Origin: Limnospira platensis
GTDB taxonomy: Bacteria; Cyanobacteriota; Cyanobacteriia; Cyanobacteriales; Microcoleaceae
Assembly: GCF_046480435.1 (NCBI RefSeq)
Contig: NZ_PKGC01000005.1
Length of the DNA stretch: 64,000 nt
Reading direction: 5' to 3' (one strand)
Positions 55,654 to 64,000 of the stretch are shown piece by piece. Under the pieces are notes generated by a model. That model made no database searches, was not told the origin of the DNA, and saw only the letters and a list, made by a program, of their open reading frames with translations. Position numbers and translations under genes: made by a program. Each line of letters begins with the position of its first letter. Position 1 is the stretch's first letter.

Positions 55654-56093
55654 CACCCCAAATAGTATTGATTCAGTCTAGGCTTTTTTGTCTTCTTTAG
55701 CAAACCCTCCACTTGAGACAATAATACCTCCAAATCAATCGGTTTATAAATGATGCCATCCACATCGATATGAGCCTCTTCCCGGTCTTCTAAATAGCCA
55801 CAAGCCGTCATAATTAAGACGGGGATAAATGGGAGGCCTTGTTGACACCTCAAAATTTTGATCACATCATAACCGCTCATTTTTGGCATCATTAAATCCA
55901 AAATAATTAAGTCGGGTGTTGATGACTCAACCATCTGCAATGCCACCTGACCACTTTCGGCTGTTTGCACGTTATATCCGGCATCTTGCAGCAGAATTTC
56001 TACTAATAATCTGCCATCCATAGAGTCATCTACTATCAGAATATTAGCCGAATTGGGTGGAATTACACTCTCGCAACTGTTCATGTGAATCAT
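55644..56093 (-). CDS. Single-domain response regulator
   Basis: 149 residues. Receiver domain with ILIVDDSMDGRLLVEI, phospho-acceptor Asp in LIILDLMMPKMSGYD, Thr in IPVLIMTA and the Lys in IIYKPIDLEVL. There is no output domain. It is convergent with the cyclase gene and overlaps it by 10 bp. The cognate kinase is unknown. Confidence 0.85.
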   Translation of the reverse strand: MIHMNSCESVIPPNSANILIVDDSMDGRLLVEILLQDAGYNVQTAESGQVALQMVESSTPDLIILDLMMPKMSGYDVIKILRCQQGLPFIPVLIMTACGYLEDREEAHIDVDGIIYKPIDLEVLLSQVEGLLKKTKKPRLNQYYLGCYA

Positions 56094-56454
56094 AATAACT
56101 TACTGTTGACAATATCAAGCCTGATTTTCCCAACTATACCCCCTAGGAGGCTAGGGCGAAAACTCTCAACTTTGATAACAGAGTTAATCCTGATATCTGG
56201 GTCAGTAGTATCATAGAGATGGCAATGATTTTGAGGGTAGCTTTCTCAGTTACCCATCCTATACTAAGAACTTATAATCTGTCTAACCTCTATCTAGGGA
56301 AGTATAAAATACCTATGTCAAGATTTGATGTTAACTTATCGGCGAATCGGCTGATTAACATAAATCTACCGATATTGTCAACAGGCTAAAACCCATGTTC
56401 TCAGGGAAGAGACCATCACAGAAAATCAGTCTGGGGGAATAGTAATTAATGCAA
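56094..56454. other. Intergenic region between two response regulator genes
   Basis: 361 bp. I see no gene or RNA. TTGACAATATCAAGCC near 56106 is a -35-like box but in the plus direction. Otherwise AT-rich DNA. Confidence 0.35.
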
Positions 56455-57168
56455 TTATTCAATCCACCCGGAGCGTAAAGCTCTCACCGCAGCCTGAGTG
56501 CGATCGTCAGCACATAACTTATTTAAAATACTGCGAACATGAGTCTTAACTGTACCCACAGTAATATATAACTTTTCGGCAATTTCGGCGTTACTGCGTC
56601 CCCCGACAATCAATTCTAAAACCTCCAATTCCCGCTCAGTTAGGGGACAAGTAGATAAAAATTCTTTATATTCTGGTTCAACAGCATTTATAGTAACAGT
56701 AGCCGCGTTGGTATTTTCCCCGGGTAGATTTTGAGCCTGTTGTAAAACCGTGCGAGCAATAACCGGGTCAATCCAGGAATTACCTTCACTGGTGACTTGG
56801 ATGGCTTCCATTAAGCGATCGATGCTCACATCTTTAACACTATAAGAATCTGCCCCCGCCGAAAAAGCGCCCATCACAGCATCTTTATTATCGTGCATAG
56901 TCAAAATCAAAACCTTAGTATTGGGTCCCTTTTGGCTACGGAGATATTCCTTAAAAGTTTGAGTTAATTCAATCCCATCAATATCAGGTAAACCAATATC
57001 AATAATTGCCACATCAGGTCGAGTCAATTTCAACACTTCCAAACCCTGGCGACCGGTGGCGGCTTCCCCGACCACCTCCACCTGTTCACTCTGTTGTAGG
57101 GCGGTTTTTAAACCCACACGAGTTAAATCATGATCTTCAATTAAAACCACCCGAATAGTTTTCATCAT
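56455..57168 (-). CDS. NarL/FixJ-family response regulator
   Basis: 237 residues. N-terminal receiver domain with Asp in VAIIDIGLPDIDG and Lys in DSYSVKDVSI, and a C-terminal LuxR-type helix-turn-helix (about 174-237) with LTERELEVLELIVGGRSNAEIAEKL-like recognition region. A transcription regulator; the sensor is not identifiable. It is divergent from the hybrid kinase gene 271 bp away. Confidence 0.88.
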   Translation of the reverse strand: MMKTIRVVLIEDHDLTRVGLKTALQQSEQVEVVGEAATGRQGLEVLKLTRPDVAIIDIGLPDIDGIELTQTFKEYLRSQKGPNTKVLILTMHDNKDAVMGAFSAGADSYSVKDVSIDRLMEAIQVTSEGNSWIDPVIARTVLQQAQNLPGENTNAATVTINAVEPEYKEFLSTCPLTERELEVLELIVGGRSNAEIAEKLYITVGTVKTHVRSILNKLCADDRTQAAVRALRSGWIE

Positions 57169-57439
57169 TTACCCTCCAGAAAATTCTCAAATACCAGTAG
57201 TTCAATCCTAGACAACTTAAAATCTGCCATCCTGTGACTGGTGCGACGCTGACCCTGAGTTATTGTCAGCCCAGAAACAATGATTGTACCACCTTTAATC
57301 GGACATAGAGATAATCTCCGATTCCAGGCAAGAGTATCTGAATCAGACCGGAGCCATTAACTGGTAAAGTGGTCTAAATGCGCTCTATAGTGTGCCCAAC
57401 TTTAGCTTTTTGGATAATTTCTGACCAAATACAATAACT

Positions 57440-58558
57440 ATGTATTCTTCTGCTGTCCCCTCAACATACTCCCGCCCACATATTTTAGCGGTTGATGACT
57501 CCCCAGAGAATCTATTTCTGATTGAAGCCATGTTAGCCGACGAGGGATACACGGTCTATTGTCAACCGGACGGAGAGTCAGCCCTAAAAACGATATTAGA
57601 GAAGCCGCCCCAACTGGTATTATTGGATGTGATGATGCCGGGAATTGATGGCTACGAAGTAACTCGGCGTATCCGCAATAACCCTAACCTCCCATTTATC
57701 CCGATTTTATTGATTACAGCCCATGATCAATCTAGTGTAGTGGAAGGACTGGACGCGGGGGCTGATGATTTTATCCGTAAACCGGTAGAAATTGACGAAC
57801 TCCTAGCTAGGGTGCGATCGCTACTCCGACTTAAAGAGAGTATAGATGAACAGGTGCAAATGGCACGCCAACGAGAAGATTTTGTCTCTCGCCTCACCCA
57901 CGACCTACGGACTCCCCTGGTGGCGGCAGATCGGATGTTAAAACTATTCCAGCAGGGCGCATTGGGACAAGTGACCCCAACTATGTCGGAGGCGATCGCT
58001 ACCATGATTAGCAGTAACCAAAACCTCCTACAGATGGTCAATACCCTATTAGAAGTATATCGCTATGAAGCCGATCGCAAAACTATTGCCTTCTCCAGCC
58101 TAGACTTGAGTGCATTAGTCAAAGAGGTAGTCGAAGAATTGACCCCCCTGGCTATGGAAAAAGGCTTAATTATCCATATAGACGAGATCCAACCGGATCT
58201 ATCAATGGTTGGCGACCCCTTAGAATTGCGCCGGGTGGTGATGAATTTGCTGGGAAATGCCATTAAATTCACTGACCTGGGGAAAATTACCGTCCGGCTA
58301 CAGGTAGCAGCCAACCCCACTAATGGCACACCTGAGATAATTCTACAAGTTGAGGATACCGGAGAGGGAATGTCGGACCCCGATCGCGCCATTATTTTCG
58401 ATCGCTTTCGTCAAGGAAACCATAAGCGATCGGGAAGTGGCTTAGGACTGCATTTGGTCTCCCGAATTGTCGCCGCCCATCATGGTATTATTGATGTCAC
58501 ATCCCAAAAGGGTCAGGGTAGCTGTTTTACGGTGAAATTACCCCAAAAGTTGGCCTAA
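57440..58558 (+). CDS. Hybrid response regulator/histidine kinase
   Basis: 372 residues. The receiver domain (about 10-130) has Asp in LVLLDVMMPGIDGYE and Lys in FIRKPVEI. It is followed by a HisKA domain with the phospho-His in FVSRLTHDLRTPL and an ATPase domain with DTGEGM (N and G boxes) and GSGLGLHLVSRI. It lacks a membrane segment, so it is cytoplasmic. The divergent NarL-type gene could be part of the same circuit; this is inference. Confidence 0.88.
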   Translation: MYSSAVPSTYSRPHILAVDDSPENLFLIEAMLADEGYTVYCQPDGESALKTILEKPPQLVLLDVMMPGIDGYEVTRRIRNNPNLPFIPILLITAHDQSSVVEGLDAGADDFIRKPVEIDELLARVRSLLRLKESIDEQVQMARQREDFVSRLTHDLRTPLVAADRMLKLFQQGALGQVTPTMSEAIATMISSNQNLLQMVNTLLEVYRYEADRKTIAFSSLDLSALVKEVVEELTPLAMEKGLIIHIDEIQPDLSMVGDPLELRRVVMNLLGNAIKFTDLGKITVRLQVAANPTNGTPEIILQVEDTGEGMSDPDRAIIFDRFRQGNHKRSGSGLGLHLVSRIVAAHHGIIDVTSQKGQGSCFTVKLPQKLA

Positions 58559-58645
58559 AAAATTAGTGCGAGTTTTCAACATAATCTCGTATACTGGTAC
58601 ACTGCGAGACTAAAATTTTCAATTGAGAACCTACCCGCGATAACC

Positions 58646-60439
58646 ATGAGAACCTACTACTGCGGACACCTAAGAAGTGTTAATATTGGAGAAACAGTCA
58701 CCCTCTGCGGCTGGGTCGATCGCTATCGCGATCATGGGGGGGTGGTATTTCTGGATCTGCGCGATCGCAGTGGTCTGGTACAAATTATCAGCGATCCTGA
58801 ACGCACCCCTAATTCCTACGGGCTTTCTACTTCTGTCCGTAATGAATATGTTTTACGGATTACTGGTCGAGTTTCACACCGTCCTGATGAGTCCATCAAC
58901 CCCAAAATACCAGGGGGCGATATAGAAGTATATGCTGATGAAATCGAAGTCCTCAACGGACTAGGAAAGCCTCTACCATTCCAGGTCGGGAGTAATGATA
59001 ATGAATCAGTCCGCGAAGAATTACGCCTCAAATATAGATATTTGGACCTGCGACGGGAACGCATGACCCGTAACCTACAATTGCGCCATGAGGTGATTAA
59101 GGCTATGCGGCGCTTCCTGGAAGATCAAGAACATTTTATTGAGGTGGAAACCCCAATTTTGACGCGATCGACTCCCGAAGGCGCACGGGATTATTTAGTT
59201 CCCAGTCGGGTTAACCCCGGAGAGTGGTTCGCCCTTCCTCAGTCTCCCCAATTGTTTAAACAAATGTTGATGGTCTCCGGGTTCGATCGCTATTATCAGA
59301 TCGCCCGCTGTTTCCGCGATGAAGATCTACGGGCTGACCGACAACCGGAATTTACTCAGTTAGACATGGAGATGAGTTTCATGTCTCAGGAGGAAATTCT
59401 CACCTTAAATGAGAACCTGGTTTGTCATATTTTTAAAACTGTAAAAGGTATTGATTTACCCCGCCCCTTTCCGCGCATGACCTATAAGGACGCGATGGAA
59501 CGCTATGGGAGTGATAAACCCGATACCCGCTTTGGCTTAGAACTTGCTGATGTTTCTGACCTGCTGAAAGATTCCGGTTTTAAAGTTTTTTCAGCGGCGA
59601 TAAAATCGGGGGGAATTGTGAAAATCCTGCCGATTCCTGGGGGAAATGATTTGATTTCTAATGTGCAAATTAAACCCGGTGGGGATTTGTTTAAAGAAGC
59701 CACGGAAGCCGGGGCGAAAGGATTGGCTTATATTAGGGTGAAAGCTGATGGACAAATTGATACTATCGGCGCTATTAAAGATAACCTGAGTGATGAACAA
59801 AAAGCGGAAATTCTCCGGCGCACGAATGCGAAAGCGGGGGATTTATTACTGTTTGGTGCGGGGGATGTAGCCACGGTTAATAAAACCTTGGATAGACTGC
59901 GATTGGTGATTGGTCAAAGGTTGGGATTGATTGACCCTGAACAAATTAATCTGCTCTGGGTGACGGATTTTCCTATGTTTGAGTGGAACCAGGATGAAAA
60001 ACGCCTCGAAGCTATTCACCACCCCTTTACTTCTCCCCATCCTGATGATATTAATGATTTGAAAACGGCTAGGGCTCAGGCTTACGATTTGGTGCTAAAT
60101 GGTACGGAAATTGGCGGCGGTAGTCTGAGGATTTATCAGCGGGAAATTCAAGAGAAGGTTTTTGATGCGATCGGTTTATCTACGGAGGAAGCCTACAACA
60201 AATTTGGCTTTTTATTAGAAGCCTTTGAATATGGAACACCCCCCCACGGCGGTATCGCTTACGGTTTAGACCGCTTAGTGATGCTATTAGCTGGGGAAGA
60301 TTCGATCCGAGATGTGATTGCATTTCCTAAGACACAACAAGCCCGTTGTTTGCTTACTAATGCACCCTCTGGGGTTGATCAAAAGCAGTTAAAAGAGTTA
60401 CAGGTAGCTTCTACCTATAAGCCTAAAAAATCTGAGTGA
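58646..60439 (+). CDS. aspS: Aspartyl-tRNA synthetase
   Basis: Class II synthetase of 597 residues: N-terminal OB-fold anticodon domain (GWVDRYRDHGGVVFLDLRDRSG region), motif 2 (FRDEDLRADRQPEFTQLD), the bacterial GAD insertion (about 290-430) and motif 3 (GIAYGLDRLVMLL). It charges tRNA-Asp. Cyanobacterial enzymes often also charge tRNA-Asn; that is not decidable here. Confidence 0.95.
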   Translation: MRTYYCGHLRSVNIGETVTLCGWVDRYRDHGGVVFLDLRDRSGLVQIISDPERTPNSYGLSTSVRNEYVLRITGRVSHRPDESINPKIPGGDIEVYADEIEVLNGLGKPLPFQVGSNDNESVREELRLKYRYLDLRRERMTRNLQLRHEVIKAMRRFLEDQEHFIEVETPILTRSTPEGARDYLVPSRVNPGEWFALPQSPQLFKQMLMVSGFDRYYQIARCFRDEDLRADRQPEFTQLDMEMSFMSQEEILTLNENLVCHIFKTVKGIDLPRPFPRMTYKDAMERYGSDKPDTRFGLELADVSDLLKDSGFKVFSAAIKSGGIVKILPIPGGNDLISNVQIKPGGDLFKEATEAGAKGLAYIRVKADGQIDTIGAIKDNLSDEQKAEILRRTNAKAGDLLLFGAGDVATVNKTLDRLRLVIGQRLGLIDPEQINLLWVTDFPMFEWNQDEKRLEAIHHPFTSPHPDDINDLKTARAQAYDLVLNGTEIGGGSLRIYQREIQEKVFDAIGLSTEEAYNKFGFLLEAFEYGTPPHGGIAYGLDRLVMLLAGEDSIRDVIAFPKTQQARCLLTNAPSGVDQKQLKELQVASTYKPKKSE

Positions 60440-60457
60440 TTTTGGTGGTGGAGATAA

Positions 60458-60853
60458 TCACGATTCGCTGTTCTTAGCACAGCGATCGCATAAGCCAAAA
60501 AATTCCAGGGTATGATAGTAAATCTTAAAATTGTGGGATTGTTGTAAGGTGGCTTCTAAATGATGCACTGGACACTCATCAATCACAATTGAGTAACCAC
60601 ACTCAACACAGGTCAGATAGTGTTCATCCTCCTGTACCAGACTATAAACAGATTCCCCGGTCCCTAATAGCCGCACATGAACCAAACCCTCCTTTTTGAG
60701 TGCATCAAGGGAACGGTAAATTGTGGCTAGTCCCATAGCCTGGTCATTTTTACGCATTTCCATATACAGATCCTGAGCCGAAAGCGATCGTCTCAGGGCT
60801 TTAAGTTTGCTCAAAATTCGTTCTTGACTACGAGTCCGACGAGTTTTCATCAC
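60458..60853 (-). CDS. Fur-family metal-dependent regulator
   Basis: 131 residues. N-terminal winged helix (LKALRRSLSAQDLYMEMRKNDQAMGLATIYRSLDAL) and a metal dimerisation part with CVECG, CPVHHLE and CDRCA. The two CxxC pairs fit a structural zinc site. It could be Zur, PerR or Fur; sequence does not decide. It is convergent with aspS, with an 18-bp gap. Confidence 0.85.
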   Translation of the reverse strand: MMKTRRTRSQERILSKLKALRRSLSAQDLYMEMRKNDQAMGLATIYRSLDALKKEGLVHVRLLGTGESVYSLVQEDEHYLTCVECGYSIVIDECPVHHLEATLQQSHNFKIYYHTLEFFGLCDRCAKNSES

Positions 60854-60935
60854 TTCCCATTACCATTGCTCAATTTGGCGCTTATCTATAGGCTATCATT
60901 AATCATAACAATAGCAACCAGTGTCTACAACTATT

Positions 60936-61226
60936 ATGATTCAAAGTCGTCTTTTAAATAGCTATTCCCCCAATCCGGTTTTCGCCCGCCACGAGACGTT
61001 TCATCCTCGGTTTGGCTGGCTAAAAAAAGGTTTTGAGCTGGCTAATAAAGATGCTGGTATTTTTTGGGCGGAAGATGCTCCGGTGCGCCTGGGAGTTGGT
61101 AAAAATATGGTGCGATCGCTTCGTTATTGGTGTCAAGCGTTTAAGATTTTAGGAGGCGATCGCCCCTTATCACCCCATCAAAATTACACCGTGGTTATCC
61201 CTCAATTTTTAGTCGAAGACAGATAA
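60936..61226 (+). CDS. Truncated DUF4007 protein, copy 1 (variant N-terminus A)
   Basis: Residues 14-75 carry the DUF4007 start: NPVFARHETFHPRFGWLKKGF then LGVGKNMVRSLRYWCQAFKIL. Family members run to about 290 residues; here homology ends after FKIL and is replaced by GGDRPLSPHQ... and a stop at 61226. I align the start to ATG 60936 (GTG 60921 is upstream). The 5' part differs from the other copies at many positions, but the 3' part is identical, so the C-terminus has been joined by recombination. DUF4007 genes often lie in DNA phosphorothioation loci; no such genes are seen here. Confidence 0.6.
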   Translation: MIQSRLLNSYSPNPVFARHETFHPRFGWLKKGFELANKDAGIFWAEDAPVRLGVGKNMVRSLRYWCQAFKILGGDRPLSPHQNYTVVIPQFLVEDR

Positions 61227-61447
61227 AAAACTTGGATTTTTTAACCTGTGAACACGGGGATATGCACTGTGGGGAAAGACTCCGAGATATGCGGTTGATT
61301 GTGATTGACCAATGGCAAAAACTGTCTTCAGTGACGTTTAATCCTCCGTGAAGGCGATCGCACGTTGAGGGTTAAGTAGTGGGAAGACCTGGCGGGTGAT
61401 CAAACCTCCAGCGTACCCCTGGTGCAAAATGTCACATAAAACTTGGC

Positions 61448-61477
61448 TATAATTTGTTCAAAATCTATCAATTGAAC
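61448..61477 (+). promoter_or_regulatory. Promoter -10 and inverted repeat before the vapB-like gene
   Basis: TATAAT at 61448-61453 is followed by GTTCAA (61456-61461) and TTGAAC (61472-61477), an inverted repeat with a 10-base gap just upstream of the antitoxin ATG. A site for autoregulation by the toxin-antitoxin complex is likely. The same site lies at 62889-62918. Confidence 0.5.
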
Positions 61478-61491
61478 AGGCAAAATATACG

Positions 61492-61746
61492 ATGGAAATT
61501 ATCAAACTCAAAATCCGGGCGGATGGGGAAGGAAAAGTTATTTTACAAGTTCCTCAAGATTTAGCGAATCAAGAGTTAGAGATAGCTGTTATCTATCAAT
61601 CCGCTTCTCCACCTTCCGCCACTCAAACCCCAGACGAATTAGGCTGGCCTCCGGGATTTTTTGAACAAACCGCTGGCTGTTTAGCCGATGAACCGTTGGT
61701 CAGATATGACCCAGGGGAATATCAGGTGAGGGAAGAAATCGAGTGA
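61492..61746 (+). CDS. VapB-like antitoxin, copy 1
   Basis: 84 residues: an N-terminal beta segment (IKLKIRADGEGKVILQVP), then a Pro-rich middle and an acidic C-terminus (LVRYDPGEYQVREEIE). The overlap GTGA with the next gene by 4 bp and the PIN toxin that follows identify it as an antitoxin, though its DNA-binding fold is not recognised for certain. It would neutralise the PIN toxin and repress its own promoter. It is identical to copy 2. Confidence 0.65.
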   Translation: MEIIKLKIRADGEGKVILQVPQDLANQELEIAVIYQSASPPSATQTPDELGWPPGFFEQTAGCLADEPLVRYDPGEYQVREEIE

Positions 61747-62144
61747 TTTATTTACTGGATACAAATGTCTGTATTCTCTACCTAAATCGTCGCAATTCTG
61801 GAATTCAGGAACATTTAGAGCGGTTATCTCCCAGGGATGTGGCGGTTTGTTCGGTGGTCAAGGCAGAATTGTTTTATGGAGCGATGAAAAGCTCAAACCC
61901 CTCTCGTACACTGGCGCTACAGGAGGTATTTTTAAGTCAGTTTGTGTCTTTACCGTTTGATGATGCAGCAGCGAGTATTTATGGCAGGATTCGCGCTCAA
62001 TTAGCCGCTTTAGGAAGGCCAATCGGTCCCTATGACCTCCAAATTGCAGCGATCGCTTTAGCGAATCATCTGATTTTAGTAACCCATAATGTTCGGGAGT
62101 TTGCACGGGTAGAAGGATTACGCCTAGAAGACTGGGAAGCCTAA
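61743..62144 (+). CDS. vapC: VapC-type PIN-domain toxin, copy 1
   Basis: 133 residues, GTG start overlapping the antitoxin stop by 4 bp. PIN-domain acidic residues appear in LLDTNVCI (Asp 6), VVKAELFYGA (Glu 41) and YDLQIAAIAL (Asp about 97), and VTHNVREFARV is the last strand motif. PIN toxins are ribonucleases that typically cut tRNA or rRNA. It is identical to copy 2. Confidence 0.8.
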   Translation: MIYLLDTNVCILYLNRRNSGIQEHLERLSPRDVAVCSVVKAELFYGAMKSSNPSRTLALQEVFLSQFVSLPFDDAAASIYGRIRAQLAALGRPIGPYDLQIAAIALANHLILVTHNVREFARVEGLRLEDWEA

Positions 62145-62361
62145 ATCTGAGGCGCTATCCGTCAGGATGAGAAGCCATGGCAGGGTCTCTATAGCTGGTA
62201 GGTTGACTTTTTACTCCAGCGCGGTACTATGGACGATGGACATCACAAGCTGATCCAGTCCCTGAGTTAAGAATGTAAAATTTTATTGCTCAGGCCGATC
62301 GCCCAGGCACAGACTGGGTAACAATAAGGGTTTTGCTTACCAGACATCACCGGAAACCATC

Positions 62362-62667
62362 GTGATTCAAACCAGCCTCAATCGTCATATCATCGATCCA
62401 CCCCCAAGCGTGAATCCGGTTTTTGCCCGTCACGAGACCTTTCACCCTCGGTTTGGCTGGCTAAAAAAGGGGTTTGATCAAGCCGAAAAAGATGATCGTA
62501 TTTTTTTGGCGGAAGATGCTCCGGTGCGCCTGGGAGTTGGTAAAAATATGGTGCGATCGATTCGTTATTGGTGTCAAGCGTTTAAGATTTTAGGAGGCGA
62601 TCGCCCCTTATCACCCCATCAAAATTACACCGTGGTTATCCCTCAATTTTTAGTCGAAGACAGATAA
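62362..62667 (+). CDS. Truncated DUF4007 protein, copy 2 (variant N-terminus B)
   Basis: GTG start. 101 residues: DUF4007 beginning (NPVFARHETFHPRFGWLKKGF then IFLAEDAPVRLGVGKNMVRSIR) with the same non-family end as copy 1. Its N-terminal 60 residues differ from copy 1 (FDQAEKDDRIF versus FELANKDAGIF), but everything after about 62560 equals copy 1. A single poly-A frameshift just after the stop seems to have cut the foreign end too, because KNLDFLTCEHGDMHCGERL continues in another frame. Confidence 0.6.
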   Translation: MIQTSLNRHIIDPPPSVNPVFARHETFHPRFGWLKKGFDQAEKDDRIFLAEDAPVRLGVGKNMVRSIRYWCQAFKILGGDRPLSPHQNYTVVIPQFLVEDR

Positions 62668-62932
62668 AAAACTTGGATTTTTTAACCTGTGAACACGGGG
62701 ATATGCACTGTGGGGAAAGACTCCGAGATATGCGGTTGATTGTGATTGACCAATGGCAAAAACTGTCTTCAGTGACGTTTAATCCTCCGTGAAGGCGATC
62801 GCACGTTGAGGGTTAAGTAGTGGGAAGACCTGGCGGGTGATCAAACCTCCAGCGTACCCCTGGTGCAAAATGTCACATAAAACTTGGCTATAATTTGTTC
62901 AAAATCTATCAATTGAACAGGCAAAATATACG

Positions 62933-63187
62933 ATGGAAATTATCAAACTCAAAATCCGGGCGGATGGGGAAGGAAAAGTTATTTTACAAGTTCCTCAAGA
63001 TTTAGCGAATCAAGAGTTAGAGATAGCTGTTATCTATCAATCCGCTTCTCCACCTTCCGCCACTCAAACCCCAGACGAATTAGGCTGGCCTCCGGGATTT
63101 TTTGAACAAACCGCTGGCTGTTTAGCCGATGAACCGTTGGTCAGATATGACCCAGGGGAATATCAGGTGAGGGAAGAAATCGAGTGA
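62933..63187 (+). CDS. VapB-like antitoxin, copy 2
   Basis: Identical to the antitoxin at 61492, 1,441 bp away. It has the same upstream TATAAT and inverted repeat, so both copies should be expressed equally. Being identical suggests a recent duplication or ongoing gene conversion. Confidence 0.65.
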   Translation: MEIIKLKIRADGEGKVILQVPQDLANQELEIAVIYQSASPPSATQTPDELGWPPGFFEQTAGCLADEPLVRYDPGEYQVREEIE

Positions 63188-63585
63188 TTTATTTACTGGA
63201 TACAAATGTCTGTATTCTCTACCTAAATCGTCGCAATTCTGGAATTCAGGAACATTTAGAGCGGTTATCTCCCAGGGATGTGGCGGTTTGTTCGGTGGTC
63301 AAGGCAGAATTGTTTTATGGAGCGATGAAAAGCTCAAACCCCTCTCGTACACTGGCGCTACAGGAGGTATTTTTAAGTCAGTTTGTGTCTTTACCGTTTG
63401 ATGATGCAGCAGCGAGTATTTATGGCAGGATTCGCGCTCAATTAGCCGCTTTAGGAAGGCCAATCGGTCCCTATGACCTCCAAATTGCAGCGATCGCTTT
63501 AGCGAATCATCTGATTTTAGTAACCCATAATGTTCGGGAGTTTGCACGGGTAGAAGGATTACGCCTAGAAGACTGGGAAGCCTAA
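63184..63585 (+). CDS. vapC: VapC-type PIN-domain toxin, copy 2
   Basis: Identical to the toxin at 61743, with the same GTG start and 4-bp overlap with the antitoxin. The duplicate has the same PIN acidic residues and should be active. Two identical toxin-antitoxin pairs in tandem give recombination substrates. Confidence 0.8.
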   Translation: MIYLLDTNVCILYLNRRNSGIQEHLERLSPRDVAVCSVVKAELFYGAMKSSNPSRTLALQEVFLSQFVSLPFDDAAASIYGRIRAQLAALGRPIGPYDLQIAAIALANHLILVTHNVREFARVEGLRLEDWEA

Positions 63586-63802
63586 ATCTGAGGCGCTATC
63601 CGTCAGGATGAGAAGCCATGGCAGGGTCTCTATAGCTGGTAGGTTGACTTTTTACTCCAGCGCGGTACTATGGACGATGGACATCACAAGCTGATCCAGT
63701 CCCTGAGTTAAGAATGTAAAATTTTATTGCTCAGGCCGATCGCCCAGGCACAGACTGGGTAACAATAAGGGTTTTGCTTACCAGACATCACCGGAAACCA
63801 TC

Positions 63803-64000
63803 GTGATTCAAACCAGCCTCAATCGTCATATCATCGATCCACCCCCAAGCGTGAATCCGGTTTTTGCCCGTCACGAGACCTTTCACCCTCGGTTTGGCTG
63901 GCTAAAAAAGGGGTTTGATCAAGCCGAAAAAGATGATCGTATTTTTTTGGCGGAAGATGCTCCGGTGCGCCTGGGAGTTGGTAAAAATATGGTGCGATCG
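63803..64000 (+). CDS. DUF4007 protein, copy 3 (partial at the window end)
   Basis: GTG start; identical to copy 2 over the visible 198 bases (NPVFARHETFHPRFGWLKKGF and LGVGKNMVRS). It runs off the window, so it may be a full-length DUF4007 gene or a third truncated one. Confidence 0.65.
   Translation, partial: MIQTSLNRHIIDPPPSVNPVFARHETFHPRFGWLKKGFDQAEKDDRIFLAEDAPVRLGVGKNMVRS

Larger units (their letters stand above)
61120..64000. repeat. 1,441-bp tandem repeat (two copies, third started)
   Basis: 61120-62559 and 62561-64000 are identical by eye with offset 1,441 bp. Each unit runs from inside DUF4007 through a VapBC-type operon to the next DUF4007 start. The copy 1 DUF4007 5' end is diverged, whereas copies 2 and 3 are identical as far as the window goes. 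The window ends exactly one base before the first base that distinguishes copies 1 and 2 (62560). Confidence 0.9.

Noticed and set aside
60921..60935. GTG 60921 as the start of DUF4007 copy 1
   Set aside because: The paralogue start at 62362 aligns with ATG 60936, which is the better choice.

Overview
This window is chromosomal DNA of a filamentous cyanobacterium. The support is direct: very frequent GCGATCGC (HIP1) octamers on both strands, plus cyanobacterium-typical genes (rpaB, psb32, a CCB2/CCB4-like cytochrome b6f assembly gene, a GUN4-domain kinase, argZ/agrE, a cyanobacterial rnpB). Gene content, many serine/threonine kinases and cyclases, and many repeats resemble Arthrospira/Limnospira; that genus-level guess rests on memory, not on a search.

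Layout. 0-2.6 kb: start of a flavoprotein gene (minus strand) and an Amt-PAS-PP2C ammonium transporter/sensor fusion broken by a frameshift. 2.8-9.8 kb: c-type haem and DUF3122 lumenal/periplasmic proteins, an M48 protease/LemA pair, valine-pyruvate aminotransferase, an SH3/L,D-transpeptidase-like protein and a ferredoxin. 9.8-18.4 kb: radA, rpaB, a ccb gene, a DUF456 gene, mgtE, obgE, psb32. 18.5-26.4 kb: a STAND ATPase gene with an in-frame stop, miaE, a GNAT gene, prsA, a kinase with long Pro-rich repeats, bioD, and a lone 5S rRNA gene with its own promoter. 26.4-34.2 kb: argZ, a type II restriction-modification pair, an RND exporter. 34.3-38.5 kb: a split STAND system (NACHT-like ATPase plus a 14-repeat WD40 protein). 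39-46.2 kb: speA, a sugar nucleotidyltransferase, malQ with a duplicated 5' fragment, a glycosyltransferase, cbiX. 46.3-50.1 kb: a CRISPR array of 41 repeats with no cas genes in the window, continuing into a HIP1-containing minisatellite that looks derived from a decayed CRISPR repeat. 50.2-60.9 kb: a WecG-type glycosyltransferase, GUN4 kinase, acireductone dioxygenase, rnpB, a CHASE2 adenylate cyclase, three two-component genes, aspS and a Fur-family regulator. 60.9-64 kb: 1,441-bp tandem repeats, each carrying a truncated DUF4007 gene and a VapBC-type toxin-antitoxin pair, running off the window end.

How the parts relate. Most of the window is housekeeping and signalling. The accessory layer is defence-like: restriction-modification, two STAND-type ATPase loci (one broken), the CRISPR array, and the DUF4007/toxin-antitoxin repeats (DUF4007 genes are often found near DNA phosphorothioation systems). 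The most informative structures are the tandem DUF4007-VapBC unit, which can be explained by one unequal crossover between two DUF4007 paralogues, and the passage of the CRISPR trailer into a minisatellite. Several genes are interrupted (Amt fusion, STAND ATPase, DUF4007 copies, malQ fragment), so either the genome carries many decaying genes or a few sequence errors are present.
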